Assembly (NCBI GenBank): GCA_011087605.1
Contig: JAALLE010000002.1
Location: 1-64,000, forward strand
Source: Hyphomicrobiales bacterium
GTDB lineage: Bacteria > Pseudomonadota > Alphaproteobacteria > Rhizobiales > Rhizobiaceae
Length of the DNA: 64,000 nt
Reading direction: 5' to 3'
The translations under genes and the position numbers were made by a program. The notes under the pieces are model-generated. The model worked only from the letters and a program-made list of their open reading frames with translations. It ran no database searches and was not told where the DNA came from. Positions within the stretch are counted from its first letter, which is position 1. Each line of letters opens with the position of its first letter. Positions 54,384-63,204 of this stretch are shown here, one piece after another.

Positions 54384-55159
54384 CAGAAGCGATCTTTGCG
54401 GGCGCGAATTTCCGTGAATACGTCCAGATCGGAATGCGATTCCATGCCCAGAAATTTCCTTATTGCAGGATCGTCAGCCCGCAAAAACGGATTGGTCTGC
54501 AATTCCAGTTCCAAGGTGGTAGGCAGGGTTGGTTTGCCGTTGTCACGCATCACTTCAATTTCGCGCGCCCGGTCTGCCAGTTGACTGTTGTCAGGGTCCA
54601 CTGACAGGGCGAATTTGGCATTCGCCAAAGTATATTCGTGGCCAGCGTAAACCAGCGTTTCGGCGGGCAGTGCGGCCAGTCGTTCAAGTGCAGTAAACAT
54701 CATTTCAGGCGTGCCTTCAAAGATCCGCCCACAGCCAAGGGCAAACAAGGCATCGGCGCAGAACACAACGCCCTGATCCGGCAGATAATAGGCAATCTGC
54801 CCCAGCGTATGGCCCGGTGTGCCAATGACCTCAATGCGATGTCCGGCAATGTCAAACGTGTCGCCGTGACCATAGCTTTGATCAAGTCCTGGAATTTTTG
54901 CCGCCTCCTCCGCGGGGCCAATGATGGTGCAGCCATATTCGGATTTGAGCGCTTCATTGCCTTCCACATGATCCCCATGATGATGGGTGGTCAAAATGTG
55001 GGTCAGTTTCAAACCTTTGCTTTCCAGAACATCGCCAACAGCTTCCGTCTCGGGAGCGTCAATACTGATTGTTGTCCCGGATTGCGGGTCATGCAGAATG
55101 ACCCCGTAATTATCCTGTCGGCAGGGGAATTGGTAAATCTTCAGCTTGCTGGCGTTCAC
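54383..55159 (-). CDS. gloB: Hydroxyacylglutathione hydrolase (glyoxalase II)
   Basis: 258-residue metallo-beta-lactamase-fold enzyme that hydrolyses S-lactoylglutathione to lactate and glutathione. The metal site is TTHHHGDHVEGN, GTPGHTLGQIAYY and FCADALFALGCGRIFEG; YAGHEYTLANAKFA is also diagnostic of GloB. The start is GTG, with AAGGAG 7 bases upstream. It is divergent from a methyltransferase gene 54 bases away, a layout common in Hyphomicrobiales. It completes methylglyoxal detoxification. Confidence 0.95.
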   Translation of the reverse strand: MNASKLKIYQFPCRQDNYGVILHDPQSGTTISIDAPETEAVGDVLESKGLKLTHILTTHHHGDHVEGNEALKSEYGCTIIGPAEEAAKIPGLDQSYGHGDTFDIAGHRIEVIGTPGHTLGQIAYYLPDQGVVFCADALFALGCGRIFEGTPEMMFTALERLAALPAETLVYAGHEYTLANAKFALSVDPDNSQLADRAREIEVMRDNGKPTLPTTLELELQTNPFLRADDPAIRKFLGMESHSDLDVFTEIRARKDRF

Positions 55160-55213
55160 TATCTTACTCCTTTTCGCATTCCGGTTTGTGCGTAGATTTG
55201 CTATCTCTTAGCG

Positions 55214-55963
55214 ATGCATATGGATATAGTCGACCTTCGTCAGTTCTACGCCACGCCAATGGGTAAACACGCATACCGTTGCATTGGACAGGCTCTGTCT
55301 GCAATTTGGCGACCGCTCAGTGATGAACGGCTGGTCGGGCTTGGATATGCCACACCCTATCTGGACAAGTTCAAGGCGGATAGCGAGCGCGCAATCGCTT
55401 TCATGCCAGCAAGACAAGGGGCGGTTCACTGGCCGATGGGTAGTCCCTGCTCTACGGCTCTGGTCTTCGATGAGGACTTGCCGCTGGCGGATGCAAGCGT
55501 TGATCGCCTCTTGATGGTCCATGCGCTTGAACATTGTGAAAATGCCGGCGAAACCCTGACCGAAATCTGGCGGGTTCTGTCACCCGGCGGCAAGCTCATC
55601 ATTGTTGTTCCAAATCGCCGTGGTGTCTGGGCCAGAGTGGAACAAACCCCCTTTGGATCAGGCTATCCCTATACCGGAGGACAGTTAACCCAGTTGTTGC
55701 GCGAGAATATGTTTACGCCAACAGCCTGGTCAGATGCGCTGCACTTTCCGCCAAGCAATAACCGTTTTGTACTGCGCGGGGTCAATGCAATGGAACGGCT
55801 GGGTCGCAGATTCATGCCGGCTCTGAGCGGTGTGGTGGTGGTCGAGGCGACAAAACAGGTCTATCAGGGTCTGCCCGTTCGTCAGCGTCAAAGCCGCCGG
55901 ATATTTGTACCGGTTCTGGCACCGCAAAACGCCACAAAGGGAAATATCGATCTGAAAAATTGA
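55214..55963 (+). CDS. Class I SAM-dependent methyltransferase next to gloB
   Basis: 249-residue methyltransferase. The cofactor loop is [13 protein letters not shown] (a variant of GxGxG), the acidic/binding part is [22 protein letters not shown], and [15 protein letters not shown] is motif VI-like. Such genes sit divergent from gloB in many Hyphomicrobiales; the substrate is not known to me. A second ATG two codons downstream is possible. HisC follows 74 bases later. Confidence 0.87.
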   Translation: MHMDIVDLRQFYATPMGKHAYRCIGQALSAIWRPLSDERLVGLGYATPYLDKFKADSERAIAFMPARQGAVHWPMGSPCSTALVFDEDLPLADASVDRLLMVHALEHCENAGETLTEIWRVLSPGGKLIIVVPNRRGVWARVEQTPFGSGYPYTGGQLTQLLRENMFTPTAWSDALHFPPSNNRFVLRGVNAMERLGRRFMPALSGVVVVEATKQVYQGLPVRQRQSRRIFVPVLAPQNATKGNIDLKN

Positions 55964-56037
55964 TCCGACCTCCCCCTTTTATTGTGAGCAAGGATTATCT
56001 AAACCACCTGCAGGTTTCAGCCATAACGAGTGTCACC

Positions 56038-57141
56038 ATGACAAAATCAGATAATCTCCCAGAGCCCAATCCCGGTATCATGGAAATTGCCTCTTATGTG
56101 CCCGGTAAATCTGCTGTTCCATCAGGTGTTAAGCTCTTCAAATTATCGGCTAATGAAACGCCATTAGGACCAAGCCCTGCCGCCAAACAAGCCTATATGG
56201 AACGGGCGGGAAGTCTGGAAGATTATCCTGATGGCAGTTCCAGCCAATTGCGAGAAGCGATTGCCAAGGCACATGGCGTCAACCCCGCCAATGTCTTGTG
56301 TGGGAACGGCTCAGATGAATTGTTGGGCCTGATGGCGCAATGCTATCTGCAACCGGGAGACGAGGCGATATACACTGAGCACGGCTTCTTGATGTATCGC
56401 ATCGGAATTCTGGGCGCCGGGGCAACACCAATTGTTGCGCCAGAGAAAAATCATACTGCCGATGTGGATGCTATTCTGGCGCGGGTAACCGACGCAACAC
56501 GGTTGGTCTATTTGGCCAATCCAAATAACCCAACCGGCACCTATCTGGCGATGAGCGAAGTGCGACGTCTTCATGCAGGCCTGCCGGATTCAACGATCCT
56601 GATTCTTGATGCAGCTTATGCGGAATATGTTCGCCGAAACGACTATGAGTCCGGCATCGAACTGGTGGCCGGGTCGAACAATGTTGTAATGACGCGAACA
56701 TTTTCAAAGATTCACGGCCTTGCCGCCCTAAGGGTTGGTTGGGTGTTTGGTCCAGATCACATCATTTCAGTTCTCGATCGGATGCGCGGACCGTTTAACG
56801 TTAACGCTGCAGCACAAGCCGCCGCACAGGAGGCCGTCGCCGATCGCGAGATGGTCGACAAAGCGGTTGCCCACAACGATGAATGGCTCACATGGACCAG
56901 CGAGGAAATGCACAAGCTCGGATTGCGGGTGACGCCCAGCGTTGGCAATTTTATCCTGATCCATTTTGATGCAGTTGATGGCAAATCTGCAGAGGGTGCT
57001 GATGCCTATCTTACCCAACGTGGTTATGTGTTGCGCCTCGTTGGCGGCTATGGATTGCCCAACTCCATTCGCATGACTATCGGGACTGAGGAGGCCTGCC
57101 GCGGAACGGTGGCGGCACTCGGCGAGTATTTGAAAGCCTGA
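56038..57141 (+). CDS. hisC: Histidinol-phosphate aminotransferase
   Basis: 367-residue class II-fold PLP aminotransferase that transaminates imidazole-acetol phosphate in histidine synthesis and often also aromatic precursors. [18 protein letters not shown] is at the N terminus, [13 protein letters not shown] in the PLP domain, the Schiff-base Lys in [14 protein letters not shown], and the phosphate-binding Arg in the C-terminal [12 protein letters not shown] chose the ATG at MTKSDN. Its TGA is followed 1 base later by tyrC. hisC beside tyrC is a known alphaproteobacterial arrangement. Confidence 0.93.
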   Translation: MTKSDNLPEPNPGIMEIASYVPGKSAVPSGVKLFKLSANETPLGPSPAAKQAYMERAGSLEDYPDGSSSQLREAIAKAHGVNPANVLCGNGSDELLGLMAQCYLQPGDEAIYTEHGFLMYRIGILGAGATPIVAPEKNHTADVDAILARVTDATRLVYLANPNNPTGTYLAMSEVRRLHAGLPDSTILILDAAYAEYVRRNDYESGIELVAGSNNVVMTRTFSKIHGLAALRVGWVFGPDHIISVLDRMRGPFNVNAAAQAAAQEAVADREMVDKAVAHNDEWLTWTSEEMHKLGLRVTPSVGNFILIHFDAVDGKSAEGADAYLTQRGYVLRLVGGYGLPNSIRMTIGTEEACRGTVAALGEYLKA

Positions 57142-57142
57142 C

Positions 57143-58084
57143 ATGAGCAAGCAACCTATGTTTAAACGCCTTTGCCTTATTGGCATTGGACTGATTGGCT
57201 CTTCCATCGCGCTGCGCGCGCGTCAGGAAGGATTGGCTGAAACCATCGTCGTCTCGACGCGGCGCCAGGAAACCCTCGACCGGGCGAAAGCCCGTAATCT
57301 GGGGGATGTCTATACCGACAAAGTCAGCGAAGCAGTTCAGGGTGCCGATTGCGTCATCCTGTGTACTCCGGTTGGCAGCTTTGCCTCGCTGGGAGAGCGC
57401 ATTGGTCCGCATTTGGCCGATGGCTGCATCGTCACCGATGTTGGATCGGTCAAGCGTTCGGTGGTCAAACAGTTGAAACCGCATCTGCCTAAAAATGTTC
57501 ATCTTGTTCCAGGGCATCCCATTGCCGGCACCGAATATTCCGGACCGGATGCCGGCTTTGCCACCTTGTTTGATGAGCGATGGTGTCTGCTGACGCCCGA
57601 ACAGGGCACCGATAAACAGGCTGTCGAAAAATTGACAAGTTTTTGGCAAGGCCTGGGATCCTGGGTGGAAGTCATGGAGCCGGATCACCACGACATGGTG
57701 CTGGCAGTTACGTCCCACATTCCCCATCTCATCGCTTACAATATTGTCGGTACGGCCTCCGAACTTGAAGAAGTGACTCAATCAGAAGTGGTGAAATTTT
57801 CCGCATCGGGGTTTCGGGACTTTACCCGTATTGCCGCCTCCGACCCTGTCATGTGGCGGGATGTCTTCCTGCACAACAAGGACGCCGTGATAGAGATGCT
57901 GGGCCGTTTTTCGGAAGACCTGTCAAGACTTCAGCGGGCTGTCCGCAATGGCGACGGTGATCTGCTGTTTGAGCATTTCACCAAAACACGTGATATTCGT
58001 CGTGGAATCATTGAAGCCGGTCAGGAAACGGATCTGCCCAATTTCGGTCGCGACGTGGTGGTCGATACTGAATCGAATTCGTGA
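57143..58084 (+). CDS. tyrC: Prephenate/arogenate dehydrogenase
   Basis: 313-residue NAD(P) enzyme making the tyrosine precursor from prephenate or arogenate. The Rossmann motif is CLIGIGLIGSSIALRA, DVGSVKRSVV is the cofactor/substrate region, and LVPGHPIAGTEYSGPDAGF carries the catalytic His. The C-terminal helical dimerisation domain includes VTSHIPHLIAYNIV. The start ATG is 1 base after hisC, so the two are coupled. Both family and synteny are clear. Confidence 0.93.
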   Translation: MSKQPMFKRLCLIGIGLIGSSIALRARQEGLAETIVVSTRRQETLDRAKARNLGDVYTDKVSEAVQGADCVILCTPVGSFASLGERIGPHLADGCIVTDVGSVKRSVVKQLKPHLPKNVHLVPGHPIAGTEYSGPDAGFATLFDERWCLLTPEQGTDKQAVEKLTSFWQGLGSWVEVMEPDHHDMVLAVTSHIPHLIAYNIVGTASELEEVTQSEVVKFSASGFRDFTRIAASDPVMWRDVFLHNKDAVIEMLGRFSEDLSRLQRAVRNGDGDLLFEHFTKTRDIRRGIIEAGQETDLPNFGRDVVVDTESNS

Positions 58085-58087
58085 CCA

Positions 58088-59134
58088 TCAATCCCTGAAC
58101 AGGGGTGGAATGGGATCAGGAAATTGGATAAAGCCGAGGCGCACGATGCCGTTCTCAATTTTGAGGGTGATTGAATTAATGTCTGCTCCACCAATTTTGG
58201 CTGGCTTGCCCATGCCTGCGACGGCCTGAGTAATCATGCCAATCTGTTGAGCCAGTTGCGGATTGATCTCGCCAGCCCATCTGGCAACCGACGGAGGATT
58301 GGCGACGCCAACATTGACTTCGCCAGATAATAGTCCGTCCTCGCCAATCGTCAGCGGCCCCGAGAAAGCCAGCCGCCCTCCATCTGGCAATGACAGCGCC
58401 AGATTGCGAATTTCAAATTCGGCCCCGTCCTGCATCACCGCGCGAAACTCGCGTCCCCCAATTACCAGATCTCGGTATCCGTCAACCAGAGTGCCATCGA
58501 TCTCAATCGTTGCATCGGGAAGCGTCAGCTTTGGCAATGCGGCAGACAGGTCGGCCAACCGCAGCGCTCCATCAAGTGAAACAGGTTCGGCGTCTTCCGA
58601 TCCATCAACAAGCGGTGTCGGACGGAAATGAATCGCCCCATCTGCGACTTTCAGGTCGGCTTTATTGAAGGAGCCGGACAGGTTGGAAAAAGTAAGCGAC
58701 GCCAGCTCAAATCCACCGCTGAAATTGATGTCCAGAAACAACCGCAGTGCCGACCAATTCGCATCCAGCTCACCATTTATCAGACCGGTTTTGAACGGCC
58801 CCTCCACTTCGGCAACCAACTCTCCAGGTGCATATAGTTGAGCAGCGGTGCGAATGGCTCCAAGCTTCAACTGCAGTGCATTGTCCTTGCCGGCAATATT
58901 CAGGGAATCGCAATGGATACCAATTCGAAACGGAAAGCCGCGCATCTGGCGGTTTGCGCATCTGACGTCAATGCCTTGTTGCTCGGCATTTTCCAGCGCT
59001 TCTCCGATCTTGTCATGGGCAAAATGGGCAAAGGCATACCAACCGACAAACCACAGGGCGAACAGAAAAAACATGAACAATCCCCATTTTCCCATTGGAT
59101 GGGCAAGAAAGGATCGTTTGGAAGTTTTTGTCAT
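58088..59134 (-). CDS. DUF2125 domain protein
   Basis: 348-residue protein with an N-terminal membrane anchor (GKWGLFMFFLFALWFVGWYAF, split for family) followed by a large beta-rich periplasmic part, typical of DUF2125. CANRQMRGFPFRIGIHCDS has the conserved Cys pair and the GFPFRI block. The stop is 3 bases from the convergent tyrC stop. Start uncertain: ATG 59134 gives a positively charged pre-anchor; ATG 59149 adds five residues. Function unknown; DUF2125 sits in this locus throughout Hyphomicrobiales and may be AsmA-like. Confidence 0.87.
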   Translation of the reverse strand: MTKTSKRSFLAHPMGKWGLFMFFLFALWFVGWYAFAHFAHDKIGEALENAEQQGIDVRCANRQMRGFPFRIGIHCDSLNIAGKDNALQLKLGAIRTAAQLYAPGELVAEVEGPFKTGLINGELDANWSALRLFLDINFSGGFELASLTFSNLSGSFNKADLKVADGAIHFRPTPLVDGSEDAEPVSLDGALRLADLSAALPKLTLPDATIEIDGTLVDGYRDLVIGGREFRAVMQDGAEFEIRNLALSLPDGGRLAFSGPLTIGEDGLLSGEVNVGVANPPSVARWAGEINPQLAQQIGMITQAVAGMGKPAKIGGADINSITLKIENGIVRLGFIQFPDPIPPLFRD

Positions 59135-59277
59135 GAATGCTGATTCCATTATTGCGGCGACACGGCGATGCGACGACGCGTAAGGTGTTGGCGAAGTGAA
59201 TCACCATTGCGGTGAAGTCTGCGTCTTGATTACAACTGCCCCTTCGACGTAAAACGGCTTTTTGTCAATCTGGCGGC

Positions 59278-59826
59278 ATGGTTGTGCTTAAAACTTTTGC
59301 AAATGACGGCGACATCTGGGTCTTTGGCTACGGATCATTGATGTGGAATCCCGGCTTTGAGTATCTGGAAGTACAACAGGCCAAAGCCTTTGGAGTGCAT
59401 CGTGCACCATGCATCTATTCCTGGGTGCATCGGGGCACCAAACAGCGGCCCGGAATTGTATTGGGGCTCGCTCGCGGGGGTGCGTGTATCGGCAAGGCAT
59501 TCAAAATTAGTTCCGACAACCGGGACGAGACACTGGCCTATTTGCGAGCCCGGGAACTTGTCACCAATGTCTATCTGGAACGTTTGCGACCAATTGTCCT
59601 GGCATCGGGCACCACAGTTAAGGCTGTGACCTATATTGCTGATGCGGACCACGAGCAATATGCCGGTCGCTTGGGGCACGAAGCACTGATCGCCCAAATC
59701 AAGGGGGCCGTCGGCAAGTCTGGTCCAAATGAATCCTACATTACCGATACCACTGATCACCTGCGTGAAATGGGCATAAAGGACGGCTTAATGGAGCGCA
59801 TAACTTCGGAGCTGAAAGGTCATTAG
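59278..59826 (+). CDS. chaC: Gamma-glutamylcyclotransferase (ChaC family)
   Basis: 182-residue enzyme that cleaves glutathione to 5-oxoproline and Cys-Gly. VFGYGSLMWNPGFEYLE is the substrate-binding YGSL motif; the catalytic Glu is expected in ARELVTNVYLE or nearby, and YAGRLGHEALIAQI follows. It is divergent from DUF2125 by 143 bases, and its stop overlaps the convergent small gene by 4 bases. It is part of the core block. Confidence 0.92.
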   Translation: MVVLKTFANDGDIWVFGYGSLMWNPGFEYLEVQQAKAFGVHRAPCIYSWVHRGTKQRPGIVLGLARGGACIGKAFKISSDNRDETLAYLRARELVTNVYLERLRPIVLASGTTVKAVTYIADADHEQYAGRLGHEALIAQIKGAVGKSGPNESYITDTTDHLREMGIKDGLMERITSELKGH

Positions 59827-60242
59827 TTGACCGTACACAAATCCTCCAGCGTTTGAGCACCTTGCGAATCTTCATCATCCAGCAGGTGCACATAAATGGT
59901 CCCTCCGCGGTTGGAGATATCATTGATAGAGGCAGTGATTTCTACGCTTTGACCGCCTGTCTCCAGACAGCTGGTGGCGGCAAACAGGGCGTGGTCGTAA
60001 AGACTGGCTTGTTCGCGGCGAATCGAAGAAAAGACATAGCGCCGTCCAGACGACCCTTGCAGGTATACAAACTTTCCAAGTCCCGCTTCATCCACAACGG
60101 ACTTGATCATCCGAGGAGTGGGGAATGCGCGATCAGTGCCGCGCAACCTGTTCGACGTCCCCATTGGCTTTGCAGCTGGCGACGGCGGCATCAGCGGCAG
60201 GCTGGTCTGAACATATTCGGTCGCTTGGACAAATGGTGTCAT
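59823..60242 (-). CDS. Small protein of unknown function behind LexA-type boxes
   Basis: 139 residues, no signal peptide or membrane helix. The N-terminal 35 residues are Pro/Ser/Ala-rich and probably disordered; the folded part includes GKFVYLQGSSGRRYVFSS and YDHALFAAT. I do not recognise a named family, though the YVFSSI core looks like a small beta-rich domain. AGGAGAAC gives a strong ribosome site, placed in an 8-bp hairpin (60246-60265). Two GTTC-N7-GTTC boxes lie 20-58 bases upstream, so LexA control is likely. This suggests a DNA-damage role such as cell-division arrest or repair, by inference only. Confidence 0.75.
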   Translation of the reverse strand: MTPFVQATEYVQTSLPLMPPSPAAKPMGTSNRLRGTDRAFPTPRMIKSVVDEAGLGKFVYLQGSSGRRYVFSSIRREQASLYDHALFAATSCLETGGQSVEITASINDISNRGGTIYVHLLDDEDSQGAQTLEDLCTVN

Positions 60243-60245
60243 TTT

Positions 60246-60265
60246 GTTCTCCTCTTAAGGAGAAC
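60246..60265 (-). repeat. Inverted repeat containing the ribosome-binding site
   Basis: GTTCTCCT-CTTA-AGGAGAAC: 8-bp perfect stem, 4-base loop. On the coding (minus) strand the RBS AGGAGAAC is the stem's second arm, 4 bases before ATG. It could fold in mRNA and limit translation, or be part of the operator array, since its arms end in GTTC/GAAC. Confidence 0.55.
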
Positions 60266-60276
60266 ATAGATAGAAC
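60262..60276 (-). promoter_or_regulatory. LexA-type box, proximal
   Basis: On the minus strand GTTC-TATCTAT-GTTC, exactly the GTTC-N7-GTTC form known for alphaproteobacterial LexA. It lies 20 bases upstream of the start codon and includes a -10-like TATCTA. Confidence 0.65.
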
Positions 60277-60285
60277 GTATTAACA

Positions 60286-60300
60286 GAACATTACAAGAAC
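60286..60300 (-). promoter_or_regulatory. LexA-type box, distal
   Basis: On the minus strand GTTC-TTGTAAT-GTTC, again with a 7-base spacer, 44 bases upstream of the start codon. It includes a -35-like TTGTAA. Two exact matches in a 61-base gap are unlikely by chance. Confidence 0.65.
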
Positions 60301-60303
60301 AGA

Positions 60304-61107
60304 CTAACTGCTTTTGACATTATCCAGGCGTTTTTTTGCTTTCTCCACACGCGCCATGACAGCTTCATTCAGTGGCGGATGAATTTTGTCCTGGGAGGCC
60401 ATCAGGTAGAGTTCGTCACACGCCTCCTCGATGCGCCGCTCCAGTTCAGCAGCAAATTGCTTGGCTGATAGGCCCGGCATGATGGGTTCCAGAATCTTGG
60501 CGCGAATGGTGCCGGGATGACGCAAAAATTTGCGTCGCGGCCAATACAACCCGGAATTCAGAGCAATTGGCACGACCGGGCAATTGAGATCCATATACAT
60601 GCGGGTCACGCCATAGCGGTAGTCGGGTTCCTGACCGGGGGTTTTTCGCGTGCCTTCTGGGAAGATGATGATCTGACGGTCCTCTTCGATGCGATCCCGG
60701 GCAACCGCGATCATCCGGCGCATGGCGCGGCCCTTGTCACCCCGGCGAATGGGAATGTGTTTGAGCTTGGAAACATACCAGCCAAAAAACGGGATCTTCA
60801 TCAATTCGGCCTTCAGCACAAAGGCTGAATCCCGAACCATCGAATTGACCGCGTAGAATTCCCAAATCGATTGATGTTTGCAGGCAACGATGCAGCCTTC
60901 ATCCAGCATATTTTCTTCGCCAATAACTTCCATATCGGTTCCGACAATGATCTTGTGCAACCAGTGGGTGGAAGCGGTCCAGCGCCTGGGCACCTTTTGA
61001 GCTGCTTTGTGGCTGAGAAAGAAATACCACGGTAACTGCACCACCATATGAAGCAGAATATTGATATACCAGGCGATGTTGAACAGAAGAGAGCGCAGAT
61101 AAAGCAT
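60304..61107 (-). CDS. plsC: 1-acyl-sn-glycerol-3-phosphate acyltransferase
   Basis: 267-residue membrane-bound acyltransferase that makes phosphatidic acid. A hydrophobic N terminus (LLFNIAWYINILLHMVVQL) leads to the acyltransferase box CKHQSIWEF (H-x4-E/D) near residue 77 and FPEGTRKTPG near 153, with VVPIALNSGLYWPRR downstream. It is at the edge of the Hyphomicrobiales core block and lies 61 bases upstream of the small LexA-box gene on the same strand. Confidence 0.9.
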   Translation of the reverse strand: MLYLRSLLFNIAWYINILLHMVVQLPWYFFLSHKAAQKVPRRWTASTHWLHKIIVGTDMEVIGEENMLDEGCIVACKHQSIWEFYAVNSMVRDSAFVLKAELMKIPFFGWYVSKLKHIPIRRGDKGRAMRRMIAVARDRIEEDRQIIIFPEGTRKTPGQEPDYRYGVTRMYMDLNCPVVPIALNSGLYWPRRKFLRHPGTIRAKILEPIMPGLSAKQFAAELERRIEEACDELYLMASQDKIHPPLNEAVMARVEKAKKRLDNVKSS

Positions 61108-61211
61108 GACGATGAAGAAGAGTGACCGGAACTAAACTGTCTAGTATCTTTCCTTCAGAATTGGAACCACGTCAGTTTCTGTAACTGGCTTACTGACCCG
61201 ATCTTGATTGG

Positions 61212-62132
61212 TCAGCTTATTCCCAATGCCTGCAACTTGCTGGTTTGACGGGAAATCAACGCGTCGACTTCTTCAATGGTCGCTGCACTCAGCGATCCGC
61301 CGGGTTTACGTATCGTTGGATGGCCTATGGCGCCACGTTTTGCCAATGTGTATTTGCGCAGGGCCAAACCCATGCCTGGCTGTGCTTCGTAACGCACCAG
61401 CGGCAGATAGGCATCAAACAGGTCGCGCGCCCGCGCTACGTCCCCGGCACCGTGGGCCTGGATCACCTGAGCCATCATCTCCGGATAGGCGAAGCCCGTC
61501 ATCGCCCCGTCAGCTCCGCGCAACATTTCTTCCAACAAATACAGACCCCCATTGCCACACAATATCGATATGCGACGCGCCCCGTTGTCAGAAGCTGCCC
61601 GCAGGGTTGAAATTTTTTCAAGCCCCGGCCAGTCTTCATGTTTCAGCATCACGCATGTCGGACAATCTTCAACAACTCTTAGGATAACTTTTGGCGACAT
61701 CACCACATTGGTAACCAGCGGAAAGTCCTGCAATACGAACGGAATATCTCCCAATGTCTCGGCCACCCCGTGATAATAGCCGATGATCTGGTCGTCGGTT
61801 TTCAGCGTTGAAGGTGGCGCTACCATAACGCCGGCCGCAGAGGCCTCCATGCTGTCTTTTGCCAGACTGCCAAGCGCTGCAAAACCGGCGGCCGACACGC
61901 CAACCACAACCGGTACCGATGTTCTGGCGGTCACCCGCTTGACAATTGTCAGGGCCTCCGTGGCGGTCAGCTTGCCGGCCTCGCCCATCATGCCCAACAC
62001 CGTCAGACCGGTTGCGCCTTTTTCAACATAGAAATCGACCATCCGGTCAACGCTCTGCAAATCCAAATCGCCGTTCGGCAAAAATGGTGTTACGGCGATT
62101 GTAAAGACGCCTGCTGCGGTTTCATCAAGCAT
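61212..62132 (-). CDS. Dihydrodipicolinate synthase family lyase
   Basis: 306-residue aldolase-fold enzyme. VFTIAVTPFLPNGDLD and LTVLGMMGEAGKLTATEAL are the N-terminal family blocks; the Schiff-base lysine is in VMLKHEDWPGL. The active-site Tyr usually in YNxP is replaced (LQDFPLVTN), so it is not a standard DapA. Relatives include hydroxy-proline-linked deaminases, sugar acid lyases and nitrile/hydroxy-acid enzymes. The start overlaps the racemase stop by 8 bases. Confidence 0.87.
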   Translation of the reverse strand: MLDETAAGVFTIAVTPFLPNGDLDLQSVDRMVDFYVEKGATGLTVLGMMGEAGKLTATEALTIVKRVTARTSVPVVVGVSAAGFAALGSLAKDSMEASAAGVMVAPPSTLKTDDQIIGYYHGVAETLGDIPFVLQDFPLVTNVVMSPKVILRVVEDCPTCVMLKHEDWPGLEKISTLRAASDNGARRISILCGNGGLYLLEEMLRGADGAMTGFAYPEMMAQVIQAHGAGDVARARDLFDAYLPLVRYEAQPGMGLALRKYTLAKRGAIGHPTIRKPGGSLSAATIEEVDALISRQTSKLQALGIS

Positions 62133-62814
62133 GATCGGAGCCTTTCATGGCATGGCTTTGCTTCAGCGCGATATGTCCCAGCGCCATCGCTGCAGCCGCC
62201 TGGCAAGGTTCGACAACCGGCAGTCCGGTCGCGGCTTCAAGTGGTTCGCGATATTGGGCCATGCCAGCACATCCCATGATCAGGACATTGGCACCATCAT
62301 CGTCGCGCAACCATTTGCCGGTTTCAATCATCGCCTGCAGGCTTTTGTCCGGTGACGCCAATTCAGCGACACCCAGGCCCAAAGCCCGATCGCCAGCCAG
62401 TCGGTCCAATACTCCCATCGCCCCGAATGAACGCATGTGACGTGGTATCGACGCAGGCAAAATTGATATCACCCCAAATTTTTGCCCCAGTGTCAGCGCC
62501 GAAGACACCGCAGCTTCCTGAATGCCGACCACCGGCAGGGATGTTGCATCACGCAGGGCGTGCAATCCAGGATCGCCAAAACAGGCAATCACAAACCCGG
62601 CTGCATTGTTTTGCGCCAGAGCCAGATCGACCATCGGTGCAATGGTCAGATCAGCCTGCAGCTGAGATTCAATTCCAGGAGGACCTTCCGCGAGAGTGAG
62701 GCAGCGAATGGGCGCCCCAAATTGTCGCAGTGGTTCAACAGCGCTGTCGATAGCGTCAGTAACAGCGGTCAGACAATTCGGGTTGATGATGAAAAGAGAA
62801 GCAGTTGAGTTCAT
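62125..62814 (-). CDS. Asp/Glu/hydantoin racemase family protein
   Basis: 229 residues. The two catalytic cysteines are in VIACFGDPGLHALRD and LIMGCAGMAQYREPL, the pair used by cofactor-independent racemases. N-terminal LFIINPNCLTAVTDAI is typical of the HyuE group. With a hydantoinase-family gene next to it, hydantoin racemase is the best guess; maleate isomerase-like roles are also possible. It overlaps both neighbours. Confidence 0.87.
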   Translation of the reverse strand: MNSTASLFIINPNCLTAVTDAIDSAVEPLRQFGAPIRCLTLAEGPPGIESQLQADLTIAPMVDLALAQNNAAGFVIACFGDPGLHALRDATSLPVVGIQEAAVSSALTLGQKFGVISILPASIPRHMRSFGAMGVLDRLAGDRALGLGVAELASPDKSLQAMIETGKWLRDDDGANVLIMGCAGMAQYREPLEAATGLPVVEPCQAAAAMALGHIALKQSHAMKGSDHA

Positions 62815-63200
62815 GCGCCCTTCCGGGTGGCCGATTGAATTTCAATTTGATAGCCCTCGGGGTCGGTAAACACAAATGCCCGGATGCCAAGCGCCTGATT
62901 TTCAAACAACTGAGAAAGATCATCGAGCTTTTGTGCCTCCGCATAGGCATACCAGGCCTCCACATCCTTGACCCGTATGCACAATTGCACAGGCTTTTGC
63001 TCGGCCCACTTGTTCATGCCATGCGATTCGTCGACCAGTCCAATATGTGCGCCGGGGCAGATTTCAAAAATCTTGCTCCAACCCTGATCAATGGCGAGAT
63101 GCAGGCCCAGAACCCGTTGGTAAAAATCTACCGCACAGGCGAGATCACGATAATAAAAGAAGGTGATCGTCAGCTGGGTATCGTCAATCGGGGGTCTCAT
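62811..63200 (-). CDS. VOC (glyoxalase/bleomycin resistance) family protein
   Basis: 129 residues. Two beta-alpha-beta-beta-beta modules: LTITFFYYRDLACAVDFYQRVLGL and VQLCIRVKDVEAWYAYAE, then AFVFTDPEGYQIEIQSAT. Metal ligands are plausibly the Glu in YQIEIQ and residues in the first module. I chose the ATG at MRPPIDD; the frame is open 37 codons upstream without homology and into the hydantoinase gene. It overlaps the racemase start by ATGA. Confidence 0.87.
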   Translation of the reverse strand: MRPPIDDTQLTITFFYYRDLACAVDFYQRVLGLHLAIDQGWSKIFEICPGAHIGLVDESHGMNKWAEQKPVQLCIRVKDVEAWYAYAEAQKLDDLSQLFENQALGIRAFVFTDPEGYQIEIQSATRKGA

Positions 63201-63204
63201 TAGT

